Shown in pieces: positions 1 to 5,285 of a stretch of DNA of 5,285 nucleotides. The position numbers were made by a program, and so were the translations under genes. How positions within the stretch are numbered: the first letter of the stretch is position 1; each line of letters starts with the position of its first letter. The stretch is taken from NCBI GenBank assembly GCA_017379815.1, contig JAFNVK010000144.1, positions 1-5,285 of the forward strand, given 5' to 3'. The notes under the pieces were generated by a model. It saw only the letters and a program-made list of their open reading frames with translations. It did not search any database and was not told where the DNA came from. The stretch is from Clostridia bacterium (GTDB lineage: Bacteria; Bacillota; Clostridia; Oscillospirales; CAG-272).

Positions 1-97
1 CGAGTTTGACATTCCCGAGGGCGTTACGGCAAGGGTGACGCTTCCCGGCGGCTTTACGGCCTGCCTTGGCGGCGGCTCCTACCGCTTCGCGGAATGA
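1..97 (+). CDS. C-terminal end of a probable alpha-L-rhamnosidase (GH78), partial
   Basis: Only the last 31 codons are in the window; the reading frame starts at base 2 and ends with TGA at 95-97. The tail reads as a short beta-sandwich end: an acidic stretch, then IPEGVTARVTLPGG, then CLGGGSYRF. The pattern 'I-P-x-x-x-x-A-x-V-x-L-P' followed by 'G-G-G/S-Y-x-F' is the usual close of the C-terminal domain of bacterial GH78 alpha-L-rhamnosidases, which remove terminal rhamnose from plant glycosides and pectin side chains. That match is from memory of the family on a very short piece. Other glycoside hydrolases with a similar C-terminal beta-sandwich cannot be excluded. It is convergent with the lipoprotein pair and is followed about 20 nt later by a strong terminator. 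Confidence 0.6.
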   Translation, partial: EFDIPEGVTARVTLPGGFTACLGGGSYRFAE

Positions 98-104
98 TCC
101 CCAC

Positions 105-162
105 ACAAAAATAAGATCCCCCCGATGCCTTGAACAAGGGCATCGGGGGTGTTTTTTCTTTT
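105..162. terminator. Rho-independent, probably bidirectional terminator
   Basis: An 11-bp perfect stem is formed by CCCCCGATGCC (119-129) and GGCATCGGGGG (139-149) with a 9-nt loop. On the + strand it is followed by TGTTTTTTCTTTT (150-162), a good U-tract for ending the rhamnosidase transcript. On the - strand the same stem is followed, after ATC, by TTATTTTTGTG (complement of 105-115), a weaker U-tract that could end the lipoprotein transcript, whose stop codon is at 166-168. The site fills the whole gap between two convergent genes. Confidence 0.9.
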
Positions 163-165
163 GGA

Positions 166-1410
166 TCAGGGGAAGATCGAGTCGACGATGGATTGAATGA
201 AGGCGCCGTTCTCGGGGGAGAGATAGGCAAGCTTGTAGGTCATTGTGGTGACGGTGGTGATGAGGCCGACACTCGTAACGGTCTTCTCGATCACATTCCC
301 GTAAGGGTCATAGCGCTCACGGACAACGGTCTCTACGTTGTAGTCGGCCGACTGGCTGGTGCGGATCTGCTCCAGGAGCACGCCGTCCTCGTCGTAGACG
401 AATTCGTACACGCAGGGCTTAAGCCCCGCGAGGTCCTCCACGCGCTTGATCACTCTGCCGCTCTCGTCGTAGGTGTATTCGTAGGTGTCGGTCGAGAGGC
501 TGGTGTAGCCGCCGACGGAGGCGGTGAGGCTCTCCTTCCGGGTCAGGTTTCCATGCCCGTCGTAGGTATAATTGACCTCTTTCTCCGGGGATGCCGAGCG
601 GAGGATCCTGCCTGCCTCGTCATAGACGTAGGTAGTGACCACGGCTGCACCCTCATTTTGGGTAAACCGCTCCTCGAGAAGAAGACCGGCGTTGTCGTAG
701 CGGTATTCCATGACCTGCTTGTCGTCCTCGCAGGTCCGCTCCTTGCGGATCACGCGTCCTTCCCGGTCATAGGCATAGGCGTAGGCCAGCTCCTGACGGA
801 AGGGAAGCTCGACGGGGAGATCGGCCGCGTTGGGATCCTTGGAGAAATGCGTTTCGGTCAGGAGGTTGCCCTTTTCGTCGTAGGTGTATTCCTCGTAGTA
901 CCATATCTCCCATTCCTCGTCTGTACGGACACGGACCATGCTGATCCGATTGCCGTGCTCGTCATAGGTATAGAGGGTAGTATGGGTGGAGCCGGTGTCA
1001 GGCGCTTCCGAGAGACAGCCCTGCTCGTCGCATGAGCGGGTGAGGCGCTCCTCCAGGAGATGGCCCTGCTCGTCGTAGACATAGACCGTAGTATCGCCCG
1101 CACGATCGTATTTCGTCAGCAGGCCCGTTTCGGTATAGGTAAAGACGTATTCGCAGCCGGGCAAAGGAGTCTGCCCCCAGTCGCAGAAGATCGTGGACGA
1201 GCCCTCCGTGGGAACGAAGCAGAAATGTTCGAGCAGCTCCTCGGCGTCCTTGTAGTCGCCAAGAGAGAGAAGCAGATCGTAGGCCTTGGCAAGCTCGCCC
1301 TGCTCGATCAAGGTCTTCGCTTGGCGATAGTCGGAGGCCTCCTCGCCGCAGGAGAGAAGGGAAAGCGTGAACAGGGAGAGCAGAAGCAACAGGCAAAGCA
1401 AGCGTTTCAT
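166..1410 (-). CDS. YD-repeat (RHS-type) lipoprotein, 414 aa, second of a tandem pair
   Basis: Predicted surface lipoprotein of unknown function. Residues 1-20 are a lipoprotein signal peptide (MKR, a leucine-rich core) ending in lipobox LLSC with the lipidated Cys at 21. Residues about 28-65 form a TPR-like helical hairpin (A-x-x-L-x-x-x-G-x-x-x-x-A-Y, then LGDYKDAEELL). From about residue 88 to 375 there are 11 YD-type repeats (Y-x-Y-D-x-x-G-x-L/V), starting near residues 90, 110, 147, 175, 212, 236, 261, 281, 312, 337 and 365. Spacing is irregular (20-37 residues) and Cys residues occur between repeats (C127, C132, C227, C333). The short tail after the last repeat (TYKLAYLSPENG) matches that of the neighbour. 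No RHS core, autoprotease or toxin tip follows. The start is supported by AAAAGGAG 8 nt upstream. It lies 34 nt downstream of its paralogue and is probably co-transcribed with it. The repeat class is clear; ligand and role are not. Confidence 0.9.
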   Translation of the reverse strand: MKRLLCLLLLLSLFTLSLLSCGEEASDYRQAKTLIEQGELAKAYDLLLSLGDYKDAEELLEHFCFVPTEGSSTIFCDWGQTPLPGCEYVFTYTETGLLTKYDRAGDTTVYVYDEQGHLLEERLTRSCDEQGCLSEAPDTGSTHTTLYTYDEHGNRISMVRVRTDEEWEIWYYEEYTYDEKGNLLTETHFSKDPNAADLPVELPFRQELAYAYAYDREGRVIRKERTCEDDKQVMEYRYDNAGLLLEERFTQNEGAAVVTTYVYDEAGRILRSASPEKEVNYTYDGHGNLTRKESLTASVGGYTSLSTDTYEYTYDESGRVIKRVEDLAGLKPCVYEFVYDEDGVLLEQIRTSQSADYNVETVVRERYDPYGNVIEKTVTSVGLITTVTTMTYKLAYLSPENGAFIQSIVDSIFP

Positions 1411-1444
1411 TGGTTTTTCTCCTTTTGGTTGGCCTTTCGGTGGA

Positions 1445-2755
1445 TTATTCTGCCGAAGGGATCGCTTGGATCAGCCCCAGCTCCAGGATCTGCTCGGAGA
1501 GGGGGAAGGGAATGTAAACGAGCTTGTATTCGGACGTGACCTCCGACGTGCTGCCGTCCAGATTGGGCTCGACAGAGTGGACCGGATTTCCGTAGGCGTC
1601 ATAAACGTATCGGTAGTTGTTCTCCTTGCCGGAGGAAAGCACCCGTGTGATCAAGCTTTCGATCAGCCTGCCTCTTTCGTTGTAGGTGTAGGCAAAAACG
1701 TTTTTCTTTCCGCTCGGCAAGACCTCCTCCTTGCGCATCAGGTGTCCTTCTTCGTCGTAGGCGTAGGTGGTAACGGTGTCTCCTTTTTTCGTTTGGATCA
1801 GACGGTCGTTGGTATCGTAGGTGTGCTCAATCACCGAGCGCACCACACCGCCCGGTGCAACGTGGGTCTCGGTGAGGCGGTTGCCGCGCTCGTCATAGGT
1901 ATAGGTGTAGGTTTGGGTGGTGCATCCGTCATTTTTAAGCTTTTGGACGAGATTGCCGTTCTCGTCGTAGGAGTAGTCCTCGGCCTTCTCGTAGGAGCCT
2001 TGCATACGGTCCACCTTGCGGAGCAGGCGGCCATTCTCGTCATAGGTAAGCTCATAGCGCGCCCATTCCTGGCCGTCGCCGCTCACCTTGACGCGCAGGA
2101 TCAGCTCACCGTCGGCCGCATAGGTGTAAAAGGATCTGAATCGGTCGGGGTGGACGACGGTTTCGCCTACGCGGTTTCCGTCGGCATCATAGGTGTAGGT
2201 ATGCGCCGTTGCTTTGCCCGAGGGGTTCGTTTGCAGCAGTGCGATCAGCTTTCCCGTGCTATCGTAGGTGTATTCGTCGGTGTACTGCTGGCTATTTGTG
2301 TCGATTCGGATTTTCTTGAGGATCCGCCCCTCGGCGTCGTAGACGTATTCGTAGATCTGCGAGGATTGGTTAACGTATACGTCAACCTCTTTGATCAGGT
2401 TGCCCTTTTCATCGTAGGTGTAGGTTGTGCTTTGCGTCCCGCTCAGGGTTCCATTGGTAAGGATCTGTACGGGGAGATTCTTCTCATTGTAGGTGTAGGA
2501 GTATTCCTGTGTCAGTTCTACCGATGGAGCGGTGTACGTGCTGTTGCTCTTTACGGGTACGGTATAAAAATGCGCCAGCTCCTTTTTGGCGTCCTCGCGG
2601 TCACCGATCGAGAGCAGAAGCTCATAGGCCTCCTCAATCTTGCCCTGCTCCAGAAGCGCCATGGCCTCCTGATAGGGATCGTTTGGACGTTGACAGCCTG
2701 CAAGAGTAAGCAGGGAGAGGCAGAGCAAAACGAGCATACAGATCAATCTTTTCAT
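1445..2755 (-). CDS. YD-repeat (RHS-type) lipoprotein, 436 aa, first of a tandem pair
   Basis: Predicted surface lipoprotein of unknown function. The chosen start (ATG at 2753-2755) is preceded by AAGGAGG at 6 nt and gives a clean signal peptide; an in-frame ATG 17 codons upstream would put polar residues before MKR and overlap the promoter. The lipobox is LAGC with Cys 21. Residues about 28-65 are a TPR-like helix pair (ALLEQGKIEEAYELLLSIGD), followed by HFYTVP, as in the downstream paralogue. Thirteen YD-type repeats follow, starting near 87, 112, 137, 162, 187, 210, 236, 261, 285, 311, 331, 356 and 383, mostly with a 25-residue period. A few are degenerate (YTYN, YTYA, HTYD). The tail after residue 405 (SEYKLVYIP) is short and carries no RHS core or toxin. 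YD repeats in known proteins (Rhs, TcC, teneurins) build beta-sheet shells; here the array is short and membrane-anchored. Binding of extracellular carbohydrate or protein is only a guess. Confidence 0.92.
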   Translation of the reverse strand: MKRLICMLVLLCLSLLTLAGCQRPNDPYQEAMALLEQGKIEEAYELLLSIGDREDAKKELAHFYTVPVKSNSTYTAPSVELTQEYSYTYNEKNLPVQILTNGTLSGTQSTTYTYDEKGNLIKEVDVYVNQSSQIYEYVYDAEGRILKKIRIDTNSQQYTDEYTYDSTGKLIALLQTNPSGKATAHTYTYDADGNRVGETVVHPDRFRSFYTYAADGELILRVKVSGDGQEWARYELTYDENGRLLRKVDRMQGSYEKAEDYSYDENGNLVQKLKNDGCTTQTYTYTYDERGNRLTETHVAPGGVVRSVIEHTYDTNDRLIQTKKGDTVTTYAYDEEGHLMRKEEVLPSGKKNVFAYTYNERGRLIESLITRVLSSGKENNYRYVYDAYGNPVHSVEPNLDGSTSEVTSEYKLVYIPFPLSEQILELGLIQAIPSAE

Positions 2756-2761
2756 GGTTTT

Positions 2762-2768
2762 CCTCCTT
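2762..2768 (-). promoter_or_regulatory. Ribosome binding site deciding the start of the 436-aa lipoprotein
   Basis: The - strand reads AAGGAGG, a full match to the anti-Shine-Dalgarno complement, 6 nt before ATG at 2753-2755. It selects this ATG over the in-frame one at 2804-2806, which lies next to the -10 element and upstream of the inferred transcript start. Confidence 0.9.
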
Positions 2769-2796
2769 GGGGTAAGCGTTTGGATCGGACAAATAC

Positions 2797-2825
2797 AGTA
2801 TAGCACAGAATGCCGGGGAATGCAA
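2797..2825 (-). promoter_or_regulatory. Probable housekeeping (sigma-A) promoter of the lipoprotein pair
   Basis: On the - strand, TATACT (2797-2802) is preceded directly by TGC (2803-2805), giving an extended -10 (TGnTATACT). A partial -35, TTGCAT (2820-2825), lies exactly 17 nt upstream. Transcription would begin near 2790, giving a leader of about 35 nt before the ATG at 2755. The -35 matches consensus only in its TTG, so the extended -10 probably carries much of the strength. No clear operator was seen. Confidence 0.75.
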
Positions 2826-2833
2826 GCCCCCGG

Positions 2834-2886
2834 AAAAGAAAAAAGGCCGTCCCTTTTGCATACGCATTTGGGACGGTCTCTTTTTT
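2834..2886 (-). terminator. Rho-independent terminator after the oxidoreductase gene
   Basis: The arms 2845-2853 (GGCCGTCCC) and 2870-2878 (GGGACGGTC) pair over 7 perfect bp, plus further pairs past one mismatch (A-C on the - strand). The 16-nt loop contains a smaller TGC/GCA hairpin. On the - strand the stem is followed by TTTTTTCTTTT (complement of 2834-2844) and preceded by an A-rich run. It starts about 9 nt after the oxidoreductase stop codon (2895-2897) and ends only about 10 nt before the -35 of the next promoter. The structure is symmetrical enough to work in both directions, but no + strand gene enters it. Confidence 0.88.
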
Positions 2887-2894
2887 ATGCTCTT

Positions 2895-4184
2895 TTACAA
2901 AAAGCGCTTTTCGTATTCGGCAACGTCCACCACGGTGCCCGTGTGACGTGCCTCCTCGGCCGCAAAGACGGCCAGATGGTTGCGCGCCGAGGTCATGGCC
3001 GAGCAGTAGGAAACGCTCGTCTCCCCCGTGGCGATCAGCTCGCAGAGTGCCTTGATCAGGCGGGAATCTCCGCCGCCGTGTCCGCCGAGAATGGTCTCGT
3101 CCTGCACGATATCCGAGCTTTTCTCCACCACGGTCTTGCGGTTTTGGTAGGTAAAGACGGTCAGGTCGCCCACGCCGGCGTCACCGTAGACCTCGCCCTC
3201 GGTGCCCATGACGTGGATCCTGCGGCCGCCGCGGTTGAAGGGACTCATGGTGAAGGTGGCAAGCACGCCGCCCTCAAACTCCATGTTCACCGTCTGGTGA
3301 TCGACCACCGTGTTGTCGCTGTCATAGACGCAGTAGCCGTAGGGCGTCTCGCGCAGAGCGCACTCGATCTCCTCGTCGGTGGCGATGTTGTCAAACTGCG
3401 CCGCCATGGCCGCCGCGTTGCGGAACCAGGCGTTCTGCTTGTCGTCGTAATAGCGCTTGACGGCGTTATAGACGCAGGGTTTTCCGTGGGGGCAGCCCTC
3501 GATGCATCGCTTGGGTGCGCCCTCGGGCTTGTTCTCCTTGCAGAAGTGCGTTCGCGAGCCGAAGGACTGCACGCGCGTAAAATCCTTATCGACCAGCCAT
3601 TGCAGCAGGTCAAAATCGTGGCAGGACTTGGCCAGAAGCATGGGGGCGCTGTCCTCCTCGCGGTGCCAGCTGCCGCGCACGAAGCTGTGGCTGTAATGAA
3701 TGTCGCCAACCCCCTCGACGTGATCGATATTGACCACCTTGCCGATGCGTCCGCTCGCGATGACGTTGCGCAGTGCGGTGAAGAAGGGGGCGTAGCGCAG
3801 CACGTGACCGATGATGACGTGCACACCCTTTTCCTCGGCCGCCTTTGCGATGGCAACGCATTCCTCGGGACGGTGGGACATGGGCTTTTCCAGGAGCAGA
3901 TGGTAGCCAAGCTCGATCGCCCTCATGGCGGGCTCGTAGTGCATCTGATCCTGCGTGGAGATGATCGCGGCGTCGGCCATTTTCGGACGCGCGAGGATCT
4001 CGCTCCAATCCGAGAAGCAGTTCTCCTCGGGAATGTGGAACTGATCGCGCATGGACTCGCGGCGCGCCTTGATCGGCTCTGCCACGCCCACGATCTCCAT
4101 CTTGTCGGGGGCGGAGATGGCGTAACGCGAATAGGCCGTTGCGCGGTTTCCTGCACCGATGACGATAAAGCTGACTTTTTTCAT
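2895..4184 (-). CDS. Gfo/Idh/MocA-family oxidoreductase, 429 aa
   Basis: Predicted cytoplasmic NAD(P)-dependent sugar or sugar-derivative dehydrogenase. The N-terminal Rossmann fold opens with the dinucleotide-binding loop GAGNR (residues 10-14). The family signature EKP is at 99-101, followed by GHVLRY (126-131). The putative active-site segment AKSCHDFDLLQW (185-196) holds the K-x-x-H-D-x-D pattern, with H189 the likely catalytic base. The C-terminal alpha/beta domain (about 130-370) contains four closely placed cysteines, C215, C227, C231 and C237, ending in a CPHGKPCVYNA segment of a type seen in a subset of this family. Length is within the family's usual range. The start at 4182-4184 has AAAGGA 8 nt upstream and puts the GxGxR loop at the expected position; an ATG 14 codons earlier would add a basic tail. 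It lies 54 nt downstream of a GH2 gene and is probably co-transcribed with it. The substrate cannot be read from sequence. Confidence 0.93.
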   Translation of the reverse strand: MKKVSFIVIGAGNRATAYSRYAISAPDKMEIVGVAEPIKARRESMRDQFHIPEENCFSDWSEILARPKMADAAIISTQDQMHYEPAMRAIELGYHLLLEKPMSHRPEECVAIAKAAEEKGVHVIIGHVLRYAPFFTALRNVIASGRIGKVVNIDHVEGVGDIHYSHSFVRGSWHREEDSAPMLLAKSCHDFDLLQWLVDKDFTRVQSFGSRTHFCKENKPEGAPKRCIEGCPHGKPCVYNAVKRYYDDKQNAWFRNAAAMAAQFDNIATDEEIECALRETPYGYCVYDSDNTVVDHQTVNMEFEGGVLATFTMSPFNRGGRRIHVMGTEGEVYGDAGVGDLTVFTYQNRKTVVEKSSDIVQDETILGGHGGGDSRLIKALCELIATGETSVSYCSAMTSARNHLAVFAAEEARHTGTVVDVAEYEKRFL

Positions 4185-4192
4185 AACAGGGA

Positions 4193-4198
4193 TCCTTT
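4193..4198 (-). promoter_or_regulatory. Ribosome binding site deciding the oxidoreductase start
   Basis: The - strand reads AAAGGA, 8 nt before the ATG at 4182-4184. This favours that start over the in-frame ATG at 4224-4226, which lies just after the preceding stop codon (4239-4241), adds MPRKTRRRNE-like basic residues and displaces the Rossmann loop from the N-terminus. Confidence 0.75.
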
Positions 4199-4238
4199 CG
4201 TTTCTTCTTCGGGTTTTTCTTGGCAAGGGTGGGCTTTT

Positions 4239-5285
4239 TTATTCTTCCTCGATCGCCGCCCTTTTGGAGAAGATGCGGTGATATCGCTCGGGAGCAAATT
4301 TGTATTCCCTTTGGTAGGTCAAAAGTCCGTTCTGCTCCTGCTCTACGTCGGTCAGCTGGGTGTAGCAGAAGGCAAAGATCTCACGGTTTTCAAGAAGCGC
4401 ATCGGTCAATCCCTCCAGGCGAGCAAAGAATTCCTCCTCGCTCTCCACACTCTTGCCGTAGCCCCAGGCACTGCCGTCCTTCTTTGTGACCCACGCGATG
4501 CCGCCGTACTCGCTGACGAATACGGGCAGGCGCGGGTCGAAGACCTGGCGGTTCTTGTCGCGCCGATAAAGCTGGTCGCAGCAGACACCGTCCTTCAGCT
4601 CTGCGTAATAGGAACGGAGCCTTTCGGGGTCTTGCTCGTAGTCATGCACGTCATGCACGTCGGTGCGCTTGGTCGGGTAGGATCCGCTGGAGGTGATCAC
4701 GGGGCGCGTCCGGTCGATCGCCCGCGTGACGTCATAGACCGTGTCCAGAAAGGCGTTGCACTGACGGCGGCCCTCCTTGTCCCAGGTTTCGTTGAAGGGA
4801 CACCAGCCGATGACCGAGGGGTGCGAGAAATCCCTCTCGATTTCCTCCAGCCACTCGGGGAGGAAGGGATAGATTGCATTTTCCTGCGTGTGATCCAATC
4901 CCCAGTTCCCGGTTTCGGCCCAGACCAAGTATCCAAGACGGTCGGCATGGTAGAGAAAACGCGGCTCAAAGACCTTCTGGTGTAGTCTTGCCCCGTTAAA
5001 GCCGCAGGCCATGGAGGCCTCGATGTCAAAGAGGAGTGCCTCGTCCGAGGGGGCGGTGTAGATCCCCTCCGGGTAGAAGCCTTGGTCAAGGACAAAGCGT
5101 CCAAAAACGGTCTTGCCGTTGAGCGTCAGTCCCTTTCCCTTGGTCAGGGCGACCTCGCGCAGACCGAAATATCCCTTGAGCAGGTCGGTGTGCCCCTCCT
5201 GCTCGGTGGTAAAGACGAGATCGTAGAGCCGTCCCTTTCCGCACTCCCAGAGGTGCTTTTCCGCAAGAGGAAGCGAAAGAGAGGC
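4239..5285 (-). CDS. Glycoside hydrolase family 2 protein, C-terminal 348 residues (5' end outside window)
   Basis: Retaining beta-glycosidase of the GH2 clan (beta-galactosidase/glucuronidase/mannosidase type). The frame is open to the right edge, so the start and the N-terminal sugar-binding domain are missing. Visible residues 12-45 (LWECGKGRLYDL ... YFGLREV) are the end of the Ig-like sandwich domain. The TIM barrel follows from about 55, with LDQGFYPEG (66-74) and GFNGARLHQK (95-104). The acid/base glutamate sits in PFNETWD (Glu at visible residue 166, codon 4788-4790). The nucleophile is in VFVSEYGG (Glu at residue 259, codon 4509-4511). YTQLTDVEQEQNGL near the end is typical of this GH2 branch. 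The protein stops soon after the barrel, with no extra C-terminal module. It is probably the upstream partner of the oxidoreductase gene. Beta-galactosidase, beta-glucuronidase and other specificities cannot be told apart here. Confidence 0.93.
   Translation of the reverse strand, partial: ASLSLPLAEKHLWECGKGRLYDLVFTTEQEGHTDLLKGYFGLREVALTKGKGLTLNGKTVFGRFVLDQGFYPEGIYTAPSDEALLFDIEASMACGFNGARLHQKVFEPRFLYHADRLGYLVWAETGNWGLDHTQENAIYPFLPEWLEEIERDFSHPSVIGWCPFNETWDKEGRRQCNAFLDTVYDVTRAIDRTRPVITSSGSYPTKRTDVHDVHDYEQDPERLRSYYAELKDGVCCDQLYRRDKNRQVFDPRLPVFVSEYGGIAWVTKKDGSAWGYGKSVESEEEFFARLEGLTDALLENREIFAFCYTQLTDVEQEQNGLLTYQREYKFAPERYHRIFSKRAAIEEE

Noticed and set aside
130..1035. A 301-codon + strand frame starting with TTG inside the terminator loop.
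   Set aside because: It begins in the terminator, has no ribosome binding site and is antisense to the 414-aa lipoprotein; its VVDV-like repeats mirror the YD codons.
166..2755. The repeated YD motif considered as a contact-dependent Rhs toxin and immunity pair.
   Set aside because: Neither protein has an RHS core, a cleavage motif or a variable C-terminal toxin, and both are lipoproteins of the same architecture, so neither looks like an immunity protein.
1367..2803. A 478-codon + strand frame rich in VVGVG-like segments, opposite the 436-aa lipoprotein.
   Set aside because: The repeating VVGVG pattern is just the complement of the repeated Y-x-Y-D codons on the other strand. It has no independent coding evidence.
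2900..2911. Perfect 12-bp palindrome AAAAGCGCTTTT, considered as an operator.
   Set aside because: It lies in the last codons of the oxidoreductase gene (E-K-R-F), away from any promoter it could control, and is explained by coding sequence.
4641..4658. Direct 9-nt duplication (GTCATGCAC twice) in the GH2 gene, considered as a recent insertion.
   Set aside because: It encodes DVHDVHD before YEQDP, a position where GH2 relatives commonly have a similar D-x-x-D-V-H-D stretch, so it does not look like extra sequence.
2754..4985. A 743-codon open frame on the + strand, opposite the oxidoreductase and GH2 genes.
   Set aside because: It is antisense to two genes with clear family motifs, has no ribosome binding site or recognisable domain, and runs through a terminator and a promoter. 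It is a shadow produced by the GC-rich codon use of the real genes.

Overview
The window looks like chromosomal DNA of an anaerobic, fairly GC-rich Firmicute, most likely an uncultured gut Clostridia member. This is inferred from strong AAGGAGG-type ribosome binding sites, two lipoproteins with short signal peptides, an extended -10 promoter, Rho-independent terminators, and a gene set typical of plant-glycan users. No rRNA or marker gene is present, so the assignment is soft.

Layout: the left edge holds the last 31 codons of a + strand gene that resembles the C-terminus of an alpha-L-rhamnosidase (GH78). A strong, probably bidirectional terminator (about 105-162) separates it from everything else, which lies on the - strand. 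Read in the direction of transcription, from right to left, the - strand carries: (i) the C-terminal 348 residues of a family 2 glycoside hydrolase with both catalytic glutamates visible; (ii) 54 nt downstream, a Gfo/Idh/MocA-family NAD(P)-dependent oxidoreductase of 429 aa, ending at a terminator (2834-2886); (iii) immediately after that terminator, a new promoter driving two tandem paralogous lipoproteins of 436 and 414 aa. Each lipoprotein has a lipobox, a short TPR-like helical segment and then 13 or 11 YD (RHS-type) repeats. Their two-gene unit ends at the shared terminator facing the rhamnosidase.

How they may work together: the GH2 and the oxidoreductase are probably co-transcribed and fit processing of plant-derived glycosides, with the rhamnosidase nearby. 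The YD-repeat lipoproteins have their own promoter and need not be part of that pathway. They are the most unusual content: surface-anchored YD-repeat proteins with no RHS core, no toxin tip and no known job. The antisense frames across the window are long but look like shadows of the real genes.
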